64,000 bases of DNA, taken from assembly GCA_003254885.1 (NCBI GenBank), contig QANT01008300.1, forward strand, positions 1 to 64,000, read 5' to 3'. Source of the DNA: Purshia tridentata. Its lineage: Eukaryota > Streptophyta > Magnoliopsida > Rosales > Rosaceae. Positions 37,201-48,355 of this stretch are shown here, piece after piece (the first letter of the stretch is position 1; every line of letters begins with the position of its first letter). The translations under genes were made by a program, and so were the position numbers. The notes under the pieces were generated by a model. It saw only the letters and a list, made by a program, of their open reading frames with translations. It was not told the origin of the DNA and made no database searches.

Positions 37201-37395
37201 TCAGAGGGCCTAAGAGCAGCCAACTATGAGACTTACAAGAGAGTCTGTAGGTTGGGCTTATGGGAAGCAGATTTAGCAGAGTCCTTAGACAAAGCCTTAG
37301 AAGGCCCAGACTACCTTATGGAAGCCAATTCAGAAACAAAATCCAGAGAGATTTATTGGTCCAGTGACTCTATGATTTATTTGGATGACCTGTAA
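34251..37395 (+). CDS. PARN-like CAF1-family protein with degenerate exonuclease site
   Basis: Eight exons (34251-34567, 34689-34819, 35292-35480, 35578-35690, 35792-35908, 35987-36101, 36206-36421 and 36752-37395) give 613 residues. The closest match I recall is Arabidopsis At3g25430, annotated as poly(A)-specific ribonuclease PARN-like. The N terminus (LIRRRFLCTKVSKKW) is basic and could target mitochondria. True PARN has D-x-E in its first motif; here the aligned segment SDFVAVSLQKTGS has Ser51 and Gln53 instead. The later segments VSHNSLNDFTSIHSKF and YRHDVVKMCYLF keep an Asp each. DEDD nucleases need all four acids, so deadenylase activity is doubtful and an RNA-binding or regulatory role is possible. 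The frame is intact with good splice sites, so this is not a pseudogene. An in-frame GTG 12 bases upstream is not used as the start. Confidence 0.9.
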
Positions 37396-37987
37396 TATGT
37401 AAAATTCAAATGATATCAGTTTTGCTCAGCTCACTAATTTGTATAAAACTGAATGCAGACATCTTTTATATTTGATTTTCAATCTGGAAAATTTACAAAT
37501 TAGCTCCTTTATTTAAGGCTTTAGCTTTACTATTTTTAAAAAATTTTAGAATTATAATTCTTGTTTAATGCTTGATTTTCTATCGAGTGGTTCTCATAGA
37601 GGATTCAAGGGGGATTCCAACACTGCTCGAGGAGATTGGGTACTATTTTCAGAGTTATATTTCTAAAACTACAAAAAAAAAAAAGGGCTACAAGAAATTT
37701 AGGTAAATTTTCAAATCTCCCAATCAAGACTTTACTGTTCGGGTTTTAATTCATGTTCGGGTTGAACCCGTTTAAATCTTTGCAACGTTGACTGCTTTCA
37801 ACGGGTCCCACGCCATATTTCTAATAAAACGACGTGTCGTCTCGCCAGAATATTCTGCTTCTCTTTCATAATGAACAAACCGCTAGCAGTCAGTTAGTAA
37901 GCACCGTTGAGTCAAACGATATTCAAACACACAGTTCGTACCTCGGGCTCGGATTATCAGAGCACGACAGCAAGGAGACTGTAATTA
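37396..37987. other. Intergenic region between PARN-like and FAD oxidoreductase genes
   Basis: This 592-bp stretch holds the PARN-like 3' UTR and the promoter of the next gene. The near-palindrome ACGACGTGTCGT (37829-37840) has an ACGT core of the kind bound by bZIP factors. Nothing else is recognised. Confidence 0.45.
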
Positions 37988-40667
37988 ATGGCTGCAGCTT
38001 CGACCTTTCTCTCACACCCAAAGCCTCGTAAAAACGACGTTGTCTCCTCCTCAAGAAGTCTGTTCCAGTCATGTAGCTCCAGCTGCCAGTCAACCTTGTT
38101 TGGATCCAAATTCACCCCGAAATCGCTGACGTTGGACACTGCCAGAACTCGAGCCGGTCCACTCGAACCCGTTAGTTCAACTGATTCGAAACCGGAACTT
38201 GCATCCAATTCTCATCAGACATTCGACGTTCTGATAATCGGAGCTGGAATAATCGGGTTGACCATTGCCCGGCAGTTCCTGATCGGGTCGGACCTATCAG
38301 TCGCCGTAATTGACAAGGATGTCCCCTGCTCCGGTGCCACCGGTGCTGGTAAGCCCAACTCAATCTTTTATTCAAAACGTTTTCCTCCTTACTGGGTTTT
38401 GGTAGTTGAAAAAATTAAATGTAGGAAAATCACTCATGTGGAAAATGTTGGGTCAAAGTCTGATGAAACGCTGAACTTGTTTTAGGGCAAGGCTATATAT
38501 GGATGGCACACAAAACACCTGGCAGCGACCTTTGGGACCTGGGATTGAGAAGCCAGAAACTCTGGGAGGACTTGGCTGAGAGCTTACCTGAGCAAGGCTT
38601 GGACCCTCTACAACAATTGGGTTGGATGAAAACAGGTACTTAATTTCAAAATTGCCCAACATTAAAGGAAATACCCTTATTTATTTTCATTTTGAATTTT
38701 TGTTGTTTTTTTGAAGTGGGTACTCTTGATTTTTATAGGAAGCTTGTTAGTTGGTAGAACCCCTGAGGAGTTGGACACATTGAAAAGGATGGTGAAGCAG
38801 GTATGTGAAGCTGGGATAAGAGCAGAGTACTTGTCTGCCAGTGACTTGCATTTGAAGGAACCTGAACTGATGGTTGATAAAGATACTGGGGCTGCCTTGC
38901 TACCTGATGATTGCCAATTGGATGCTCGTCGTTCCGTTGAATTTCTTGAAGAGGTTTTCTTTGTTTGTTTTGGAAGAAAAGACTACTTAGCTATATGTTT
39001 CTTGTTCTTGTGCCGGGAATTAATGATTTGCCACTGTTGTGTTGCATGCTTGTGAAGGCTAACAGGCATTATTCATCAGAAGGTAGATATGCCGAATTTT
39101 ATAATGACCCAGTGACAAGTTTATTAAGGTTTGCTATCATACTTTCTTGGGTGCACTGGAAATTACACTGAGAGACAAGGGACACGAATGGAGAATTTGG
39201 TTTTTAGAGGTGGGAGATTGTTAAGCTAATGCTATTATAATTCTTTATGTGCTCAGATCTGGTGGCAGTGGGGAGGTTGAAGCTGTTAAGACTTCCAGCA
39301 ATGTCTTGCACTGTACGAAGGCTGTTGTAGTGGCAGCTGGTTGTTGGAGTGGGTCTTTGATGCGTGACCTGCTTAGAGAATCAGAAATTGTATTGGATGT
39401 CCCTGTGAAACCACGAAAGGTTTAAATCTACAATGTGACTTATTCTTTCATATATTAAAATACCTTATTTTGCTTTTCCTGATGCATAATGTCATTACGT
39501 TGCTTTGGTTATGGATAACTGAAAGAAAATCATTCTTTGGTGCTTGTTTTAACTTATCCCATCTGAATGAGTTGCAGGGTCACCTTCTAGTGCTTGAGAA
39601 TTTTAATTCCTTTAAACTCAGTCATGGTCTGATGGAGGTGGGATATGTTGATCATCAGACTGAAATTCCGCTTCCAAGCATCTTGACTTCTGGAGTGCTT
39701 GATCATGGGCAAGCCTTGTCTGTTTCAATGACAGCCACTATGGATGCAATGGGGAACATTGTTCTTGGTAAAAATAAAATTGATGACTTGTTTTCTTTTC
39801 TTGACTAAACATGAAATTGTATGAAGTATAATTTGATAGTGGTCCAACACTAAGTAACTATTATATGTATTTCAAATACCTAAGGTAGTGACCTGGAAGT
39901 GTTTCCTGTATTACAAATTCAAAGATTCTCACCTCCAAGTAGTTATAATGCTTTTCAGGGAGCAGCCGCCAATTTGCTGGGTTCTGCACTGAATTGGAAG
40001 AACACATCATTAGTCGTATATGGGAGCGAGCTGGGGAATTCTTTCCCAAATTAAGAGAGCGGCCCCTTTCAGATTTCAGAAACAGCAGAAAAGTGAGAAT
40101 AGGATTACGACCTTACAGTAAGTCTGATATCTATTAAAACCTAATGAGAGTGAAAGCCTTTACAAATTTGTACTAGTACTGAAAATTTTAGTCATTCCCT
40201 TTGAAATTTGTGAATGACAAAACCTTTACAATCTCAGTGCCTGATGGGAAGCCAGTAATAGGGCCCGTGCCAGGTTTGTCAAACGTGTTCCTTGCAACTG
40301 GGCATGAAGGGGGAGGACTTTCTGTGGTAATTCTCATACTTTGTAATTTGTTATTCTGCTTACAGTGTATAGAAATTTATACAAGAAAGATTTTCCGCAA
40401 GATTCTTGCTTGTTACAATGTGCATGTCATTACTGGGCTAAACATGAGTGGACAGTGACCAATCATTTATTAACAACAGTTCATACAGATTTTTCATATT
40501 ACATAATTATTGCTGGTTTACTTGTATGCCATGTAAAGAAAGAATCATCCATCATTTTGGTCCAATTTCAGGCTCTAGGGACTGCTGAAATGCTTGCGGA
40601 TATGGTGCTGGGCAATCCTGAGAACGTTAATTCTGCACCTTTTGCTGTTCAAGGTCGATGTTGTTGA
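37988..40667 (+). CDS. FAD-dependent oxidoreductase, DAO (glycine/D-amino acid oxidase-like) family
   Basis: Nine exons (37988-38348, 38486-38635, 38739-38953, 39058-39128, 39257-39419, 39578-39767, 39959-40117, 40238-40326 and 40572-40667) give 497 residues. The first 70 are rich in Ser and Thr and lack a fold, suggesting a plastid transit peptide. The FAD-binding Rossmann motif VLIIGAGIIGL (Gly85, Gly87, Gly90) follows, then SGATGAGQGYIW, a typical DAO substrate-side segment. The C-terminal FAD motif is PDGKPVIGPVPGLSNVFLATGHEGGGLS. The family oxidises amines such as glycine, sarcosine or D-amino acids; the substrate of this plant branch (Arabidopsis At5g48440 as I recall) is not established. 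It is convergent with the lipoxygenase gene, 295 bp between stop codons. Confidence 0.9.
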
Positions 40668-40962
40668 TAAAACCACCAGTGCTACCACTAATCAACATTA
40701 ATACATTGATTTTCTTGATCATTTAATTGCCAATATTAATGACAATGTATCACTGGGCAATCTAGAAAGTCCAAGGTCATGCCTTGGAGCACCTTGGTTC
40801 CTTACAGTTGGTATGAGTTGTATTCTGCCTGCAGCTTGCTGCTCATTGAATGTTGTTCCTTGCAATTATTATATTTCAGTATGTGTGCTTATTTTGTCTT
40901 TATTTAGCCATATGTGCAATAGAGAAATCTCCTGAACATATTTACAGGCTGTTTAAGACATG

Positions 40963-43900
40963 TCAAATGGATATACTGTTAGGAATCCCCTTTCCCGTGA
41001 TGCCCCCTTTGGATTCAACATTGGATGTATCAGGGTACAAAAGCATGTAAGGAATATTGGCATGGCCCCGTCTGTTTTTGAGCTTGGGATCGGTATTCTT
41101 GTCCTTGATTCTTTTCTCTATATTTCGAAGTTCTTCATTAAACTTTTTGAACTTATGGATAACCTCTTCATTATTTATCGACAACGCTGATGGTCTCTGG
41201 CCCAAGTACACCTCATCGGATGTGTGTTGTGAGAGGACCTCTGCTAGTGCCATGCCCAAGACCATCTCAACTCTGTCAGGCAACATGCTAAGGTAGTATT
41301 TATCCGGATCCTTTAAGAACTCGGCATATTCAAATGTTCCTTCCTTGGGAATGAACCTTCGGCATAGCGTGGGACGATTTGGTGGAAAACCAGCATATGC
41401 ATATTGCCCAAAGTTTACTGAAGCATGAAGGCCCGATGCAATCCATATCAGAGTTGTCAAACCTTTGATTAGGTCCTCCCGCGATGTCATTTGGTACCAC
41501 CATTTCTCATTGCGCTTATCACCGTGACCCACATTTCGGATTTCTGACCACCATGCTTGGATTTCTTCATCAGATCTTACGGAAGCGTCATCTGTGTAGA
41601 ACAGCATGCAAAAATCTGTAACCCACGCCTGGATGGCGGTCCATATCTCGAGTCCGTCTGCACCATAGGGATAGTCCTGGAAAAGGAGCTGAACTCCAGT
41701 GGGGTTATCTGGATTTGGGTCTTCCATGGCCATACCTCTGAAAAGTGTCCCACCAAAGAATGAACCCAGAATATGAGAAATTGTAAAAGTTTACTTTGGT
41801 GGTTTCCCAATTATGTCCCATTTCTCTCATAAAACAGCAAGTAATTTAACAATTGCCTATTGAATATCAAATGATGGGCTATCATGTAATGTGAAATACC
41901 TATTGAGTAGGTCAACTGGAAGGGCTTGTTCATCAAATCTCCACTGTTTGTAGAGCTCAGCAGATAACTGCATGGAGATTTCAGCAGAAAACAATGTCTT
42001 CTCAAGGATTCCTCCAGAGTTAATCAGTATACTCCGAGCCAGTGCATTTGTGTGCATGGTGTCTTTGAAATGGGGAGCTAGTAGCCAATGTATGGGGTGC
42101 ATCACACTTAGCTGCCTTCTAGTAGCAATGATGAACGGTTCAACTACCGCATGTGTATGCAACCTATAAATGCATTGCACGGCAAATGTTGTAGTAATAG
42201 GAAATAAATGCAATGAACAATAAGAACTTGCATTATTATGGGTTCATAATAAAACTGTTCAACTCACCAATGGCTGACTAGTTGATGATAAACAGAGTCG
42301 TTCGCTGCAACATGAGCTTTAGCACAGTGCCACAATGCTGCTGCTTCCCCCTGACTTGCTGGAACAAGTACCCAATTGGTCTCATTGCCTGCAGGTGAGC
42401 CCGGCAAGCTAAGTTCTATGGCTATTGGCTTTAGTGTATCATCCCTCTTCAAGAATAATAGTGTACGGGATGCATAAATACTAACACCCTTTGTGTTGAT
42501 TCTTCTTAAGAAGGGCATGAGATAGTCATGGTGATCCAAGATGAATATCCTCCAATCATGCATTGCCTGTCAAGTTTATGGCAAATAAAAAAGAAAGAGT
42601 AATGTTGCAAAGAAAAAGCATGCTCCCGATCCAAATACAAATTTTACACCTTGGGCATGTAGAGGATATATCAATTTTTCACGTTGGAAGGCATATGATT
42701 ATGATCACCTTCTGGTGCATTGTTATTTGGTTTTTACCTGGGCAAGAGTCATCCCTTCAAGGTTGTGCTCTATATGTGATGGCTTTATTGAACTTACTGC
42801 TCCATTTTTGCTTTGTGGTGGAAATTCCTGCAAATCAATGTAACAAAAGTGATTAAAACAGTTGGTTGTTAACCACTTGGAATACACTACAGAGTAGTAA
42901 CACTCTAACAGTGGCATACTTCATAAGGGTAGGATGTACCTCCAAGGATTGTATTCGTGCTGGATTAATTCCTGCAAGCATTTGGCGCCCAAACTCTTCA
43001 TCATCCTTCCATGCCAATTCATTTTCTGGAAAGTTGAAAACGATAATATAAGAGAGAAATGAAGCACCATCTACCATCTATCATGCAAGCTGCAGAAGTG
43101 TAATAGTCAGCTGCATCACCTTCTATTATTTGAGGAAATGGAAATTTCAAGGGGATCTTGCTTGCAGGAGTGATTTCTTTGAAAAGCTCATCTGGTAGGA
43201 TAGCTTTCAGTTTCTCTTTGAGAAATCCCTCAATTACTTGGCTTTCTTTGCCAGAAAACATGTTATGCATCTCATCAAATGACTCAAAATGACTGGAATA
43301 CTTTCTTTTCACACATTTGACCTCATCGCTCAGGAAATGTACAGCAGCCTGGATTGAATTTGATATGAACTCAGATTGTTTCTTGGGGCTGAACCTCTCA
43401 TCCGGAGGAACATATATGTCCAGGTTGATGGTACAAGGTCGGCTCTCAGTTAGAGGATCTAACATCGATCATGTTTGCAAAGCCATTGAAAATGTAAACA
43501 ATTAAATCGTACTGGAAAGGCAAAACTAGGAGAAAGTATTAGTTGCTGTAGTTGTATACCTGCATTGCTAGGAGGGCGACCTGTTCTGCCTCTGCGAGGA
43601 TATGGATGTAATTTAGACCCACCCAAGACAGGTCTCTTCTGTTCTGGACCTTTATCAGGATCTCCAAGATCATTGTAGTAGTCATAGTCATAAATTCGAT
43701 CCCATTCTTTCCTCTCTCCACTTCCATCACCTCTCAAGCTAATAAGCTCTTCTTTCCTCAAACTTATTAGAGCTTGGGGTGTTTGATTTGGAAGATATTT
43801 CTATGACAGCATGGACAGCTTGTTAATTAATTGCAGTTGCAAATACTTGTAGTATCAAATTAATCATGAAACTTACTGTATTTGAGAAGAAAATTCGATC

Positions 43901-44451
43901 AAAATTTTTCGTCTTTCTGAATGGGTATACCCAGGAGTAGCAGTCAAATTGGATAGTCTGGTTGTTGTGAATTTGAAGAGCTGCAGATTGGAGGAAGAAT
44001 CTATGCTTCTCTTGGTTTCTTATTTTCAAAGCTCCTGGAATTCCAAAGTTTGGCTCAACATGAAACTTGACATGATATGTTCTGGTTTTTTTACCATCAA
44101 ATGTGCTGGTCTTTTCAAATTTGAGGTATGCTTCCTTGCTCAACTTGCCTTTGCCAGTTTCTGTTGGATGCAATATCAAGTAATAAAAAAACTATTGGTT
44201 TGGCATTTAATTACTCAAATCCCATTAACTTTTCAAAGAAATGGCTCCAATTATTCATGACCAAAACTAAACTTACTTGGGTCGACTTCTGTGCAACTAT
44301 ATATTTGAAGAGAAGCTGATTTTCCGGAACCTGATTGTTTGTGACTCTGGACAATGACAATTTCTCCTTTGATAGTTGATTGTCTACTCTGTGGGCTAGC
44401 AGTACTCAAGCAATCTCGCAGGCCACGGTGTAGGTGGTGGTGATTTTGCAT
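40963..44451 (-). CDS. Lipoxygenase, 9-LOX (type 1) like
   Basis: Nine exons (44277-44451, 43877-44160, 43560-43800, 43120-43458, 42940-43025, 42738-42827, 42268-42566, 41900-42163 and 40963-41737) give 850 residues, the usual size for cytosolic plant lipoxygenases. There is an N-terminal PLAT/LH2 barrel (about 1-140), then the catalytic domain with GRTGRPP and the iron ligands His504 and His509 in SHWLHTH, His697 and Asn701 in SGLHASVN, and the terminal Ile850 in IPNSISI. It should oxygenate linoleic and linolenic acid to hydroperoxides for defence and development. No plastid transit peptide is evident, which favours 9-LOX, but regiospecificity cannot be proved here. The first in-frame ATG is at 44451; the frame is open further upstream without an ATG. 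Confidence 0.92.
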
Positions 44452-45666
44452 TGTGAATTTGTGGCTGCTTGGTGCATGGAAAAAGTGCCTTCTCAGATCA
44501 ACTCTGGAGAATTCATGTTTATAACAGTAATAATGAATGGACTTGATGTAGTTCAATGTGGAAGGCAAAGACTTATGCTTGTCTTCTGTTCTTCACCATG
44601 CATCTGATTCATTGCTTGGCCAGAGGTTCTCCTGCTTGGTATTTCAGTTGAACTTTACATACACAACTGGGTGATTCTGTCCTTGCTTCTTGTATAATAC
44701 ATGCACCTCTTACTCGACACTAAACAAAATTTGGTAGTGTCGGTGTCGCAGTTCTCTTTTTTCTTCTTTTAGTGATAAACACACATAACAAGATTGTATA
44801 ACATAAATTTATATGAAAGAACACTGGGAAAACCACAAGTCCAAATCCTAGTCTTAGAATTATCATGACCTTAAGAGGTGACAGAATCTAATTACTGAAT
44901 TGGCCTCCTGATAAGTATGTTAGAGAAACACATCTTTTTTTAATTATTGGCCATGGAGGAAAACATCTTCAAACCATTCAAAAACAAACGGATATTTAGA
45001 GAACAAAGTGATAGACCATTGAATCTTTATATGATATTAAACAAGTATTTTCGAGTCTCCTTCGTTCTTAAAGTTAGGAGATATCTTGCTAAGAAACTCA
45101 TAAAAAGTATTCGGGAAATGAGGTTGGCCTAATTGGCCAAGGATAAATACTTTTCGCGCATATTCAAATTCGAACTATCTCTTATAATAATAAAAATAAA
45201 ATACGTATTTAATAAATTAAGTCTATGTTCATCCATTATATAATTATTGTTGAAACAAAATGTGAATAGTAATACATCAAGGTAAAAATGAAATGTATAA
45301 ATGTAAAATCATGATATAAGGGTGTTGGTGTTTAAATTTCTTCAAATAACTATAAACTTTAACAATTTTACTATAACTTTAATTCAAATGGTTTGTTAGT
45401 ATAAGAAGGTACAAAATAAAGGACTAAACAAGGCAAAAAATATAAATTTTAGACGAGGGTAGTAATTCATTTGGTTGAAATAAATCACATGGTGGATCTA
45501 AATTTGATAATTATTTAACTTAAGTATCATTACATACAAAAAAGAATTAGAAATTTAAAAATGTTAATTTTCCTTAATTTTTTTGTACAATAAACATTTC
45601 TATTCTCCAATAACAGATCACCAAAGCGGACACCCAAAGTGTTCCCAAAAGAAAGCTTCAACGACT
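44452..45666. other. Divergent region between LOX and C1-FDX genes
   Basis: The two genes start about 1.2 kb apart on opposite strands. The left 300 bases are the LOX leader and promoter. The middle is AT-rich. I found no gene or clear element. Confidence 0.5.
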
Positions 45667-46143
45667 ATGGCGATGGCGAGCCTGCGCTCCCAAATCCACC
45701 GCCTGCCTTCTCTCTCCAAGTCTGTAATCTCCAGATCCTCAGCCACATCCACCTCCTCGTCCTCACCCACCTCCTCAGCCAAAGTCTCCGACCGCATCGT
45801 GAAGCTGTTCGCGATCGACGTCGACGGCCAGAAGCGCGAGGTGGTGGGGCTCGCCGGCCACACCCTCCTGAAGGCGCTGGCGAACTGCGGCTTGATTGAC
45901 CCGGCCTCCCACCGGCTCGAGGACATTGACGCCTGCTCCGCCGAGTGCGAGGTCAACATCGCGCAGGAGTGGTTCGACAAGCTCCCGCTGCGGACCTACG
46001 ACGAGGAGTACGTGCTCAAGCGTAACTCCAGGGCTAGAGTTTTGAACAAGCACTCCAGGCTCGGGTGCCAGGTCGTCCTCAACCATGACCTTCAAGGTAT
46101 GGTCGTCGCCGTCCCCGAGGCCAAACCCTGGGACATTCCATAA
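45667..46143 (+). CDS. C1-FDX: Mitochondrial complex I ferredoxin-like subunit (C1-FDX)
   Basis: A single exon encodes 158 residues. A Ser-rich, acid-poor N terminus (1-40) looks like a mitochondrial presequence. The rest is a 2Fe-2S ferredoxin-like fold of the adrenodoxin type, ending LQGMVVAVPEAKPWDIP. Cysteines are at positions 74, 90, 94 and 134; the cluster loop reads DACSAECEV, not the normal C-x5-C-x2-C arrangement, so a standard 2Fe-2S cluster is not expected. In Arabidopsis the equivalent protein (At3g07480 as I recall) sits in the bridge domain of respiratory complex I, linking the matrix arm to the carbonic anhydrase module. The ATG at 45667 is the first in frame. Confidence 0.88.
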   Translation: MAMASLRSQIHRLPSLSKSVISRSSATSTSSSSPTSSAKVSDRIVKLFAIDVDGQKREVVGLAGHTLLKALANCGLIDPASHRLEDIDACSAECEVNIAQEWFDKLPLRTYDEEYVLKRNSRARVLNKHSRLGCQVVLNHDLQGMVVAVPEAKPWDIP

Positions 46144-48178
46144 GCTTTTTGAATTTTGATTTCCGAGTAAAATCGAACAGAGGGTAAAAGAAAAAACTAG
46201 GGCCTGATTCTCTTTTTGGATATAATAATTGGCTTGATTGCTCTGGTGGCTTTTGGAACCAGTTTTTATATGTTGTGGTGTAATGTGCTGGATTCTATTT
46301 GAGAAATTGGTGTTCAATTTCATGATTTGGTTAGTTTGGAATATTTGATTGTTTGTTGTGCTATATTGCTCTTGGAATGAGTTAATTTGTTTGCTTGGTG
46401 ACAATTGACAAAATGTAGGAAAAGGGAAGGGGAAAATAAGCACCAGATTTTGGGTTTTCTAGAATGGGGATTTGAAATGAAAGTATCAGGCTTGATGATG
46501 CATTCTATGAATCTATTGTTTCTTTAGTTTCTTATCACAAAATTGTTCCTTTAGTAGTTTAGATTTTGACTTGAACTGAGTTTGAATGTGGATGTTCAGT
46601 TTGCAGCTTGTTTTTCTTTGTGTGAGTGAAGAGTGATTGCGATTCAGTTTATTTGGATTGAATGCAGCATAATCATTGCAAATTGGGATTCTATGAAATG
46701 TTTCATAAAGAGAAAATAATGCAAGAATGGAACAAAGGAGGTTTGGAATATGGAGTTTTAGCTAATAATAGTTACAGTAACAGTAATGAAAAGGTTGATG
46801 CACTTGGATGATAAGTCAATGCTAATGTTCATGGGTGGGTTTTTCTTATGGTGGGCTATAGTGGCTTGAGCTGGTGATAGTAGTGAGTAATAATGACTTT
46901 TTGCAAGCTTGCTGTTAGTGTAAGAACCTAATTAAGAAACTTGATTTGATCCCAAATGTTTGAAGCTCTTTCTTTTATTGACTTTTCTGATATACATATA
47001 GCTCAATGGGGATGTGTGCCATAACATGTTGTTGCCGAAGTGGTAGTCACTGACAGAATGTAAATGGTCCATTTAGGAAACGGTTGATCTATGGTGGACA
47101 TTGTGCTTCTAAACTAATATTGTTTTATTGTAGTACTAACCGCTTGTATGCTGAGGAAATTTAGCAAAAGAAACTTAAATTTGGAGGTTAATTGTTTTCT
47201 GCTATTTTCCATGGACAACAGATACCATTTTGCTCGTTTTTAGTCTTGTGGACACTAGGGCAACATAACACGTAAAAATCTCTATTGAAAAGGAAATTAC
47301 GCCATTTGGTCCTGCCATAGCAAGTTATTTAGATTTCACATTTTGCACTTGGTGGCCACTGTCGAAAATTCAACCATTACTTTTGCTGCTTTGCACTTGA
47401 GATTTTATCTTTTGTTCTGATGTTTTGTTACTTGTTAGCACCTGAATGGAGCTTACTTGAGATATCATGTCCATTTTTCTAGGTATTAAGCATATCAAAT
47501 CTCTCCAAACACTTTCTTCCAGCGTTTTTGTTTAGGAGTATACTTGCTAGAACAGCATGCTGGAAAGAATAAGGGGTAGTTACCTTGAGGAATAAGGTAC
47601 CCCATGAGAAGATCAGGGTTGGTACTTCAAATCTTGGATGTTTGACTTAAAATTGCAGACTTTAGGGTTTTTGGTTTTCTGTATCGTGACTGTGATTGTG
47701 CAGTGCCCCCCATGTCTTCCCCAGAATCTTATAGTCATTAACATTATCATCAATTCAAAATTGTTTAGCAGCTGATATACTAAGACTTCAAACTCTGCCG
47801 TTCAGATGGAGGATAACTCATTGTTTAGCAGCATGTTGGAATAAGACTTCTTTCTCCTAAATGGCAAACCTACTAACACATTGGTTGACCAAAAATAGGA
47901 AGTATCAGACGTACTGGCAACCATTGCTGCTCAACGATTTCTACGTACATCCTAAAATTCGATTTAGATTTTGGACACGCATCATTCAATTTTTTTGGTT
48001 AATGGCAATTATACCCTTTCAAAATGACCAAAATGGATCAAATTTTAAAAACAAATTTAAAAAGACTGAAAATAAGAGAGATTGAAAAAAGAAAGAAGAA
48101 TGACTGAATGAGAGAGGACGTGTAAGCGTTCATAGAAATTGTTGTGTACCAAAGATCCAAAAATTATTCCTCTACTAT
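46144..48178. other. C1-FDX 3' flank and AT-rich intergenic region
   Basis: The first 300 or so bases are the likely C1-FDX 3' UTR. The remaining sequence to 48178 has no supportable gene or repeat; open frames are short and interrupted. Confidence 0.5.
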
Positions 48179-48355
48179 TGGGCTGTCTTAAGAAGCCCAA
48201 ATTTGGGTTTATGAGCCAAAGGCCCAAAACAATCAGCCTAGCAGTAGTATAGGGCTCGTCCACGAAGCCTACTATATAGTATATAGGCTAGCTTGAAATT
48301 ACAAAATTACCACTTGACCAATGAAAACCCTAGCCTCCCAGTTCTCTATATAAAT
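48179..48355 (+). promoter_or_regulatory. Orphan promoter-like cluster: site II, CCAAT, telo-box, TATA
   Basis: In order, TGGGCT (48179-48184), AGCCCA (48194-48199), GGCCCA (48221-48226), CCAAT (48318-48322), AAAACCCTA (48324-48332, a telo-box) and TATATAAAT (48347-48355) lie within 177 bp. This combination is characteristic of plant ribosomal-protein, snoRNA and other translation-related promoters. Transcription would start near 48385 and run to the right, but no coding region follows for 1.8 kb. Confidence 0.6.

Noticed and set aside
44452-44568. Upstream extension of the lipoxygenase
   Set aside because: The frame is open but lacks an ATG, and the 850-residue protein from 44451 already has normal length.
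45775-46443. Minus-strand frame of 222 codons
   Set aside because: It is antisense to the GC-rich C1-FDX exon, a common source of spurious long frames.
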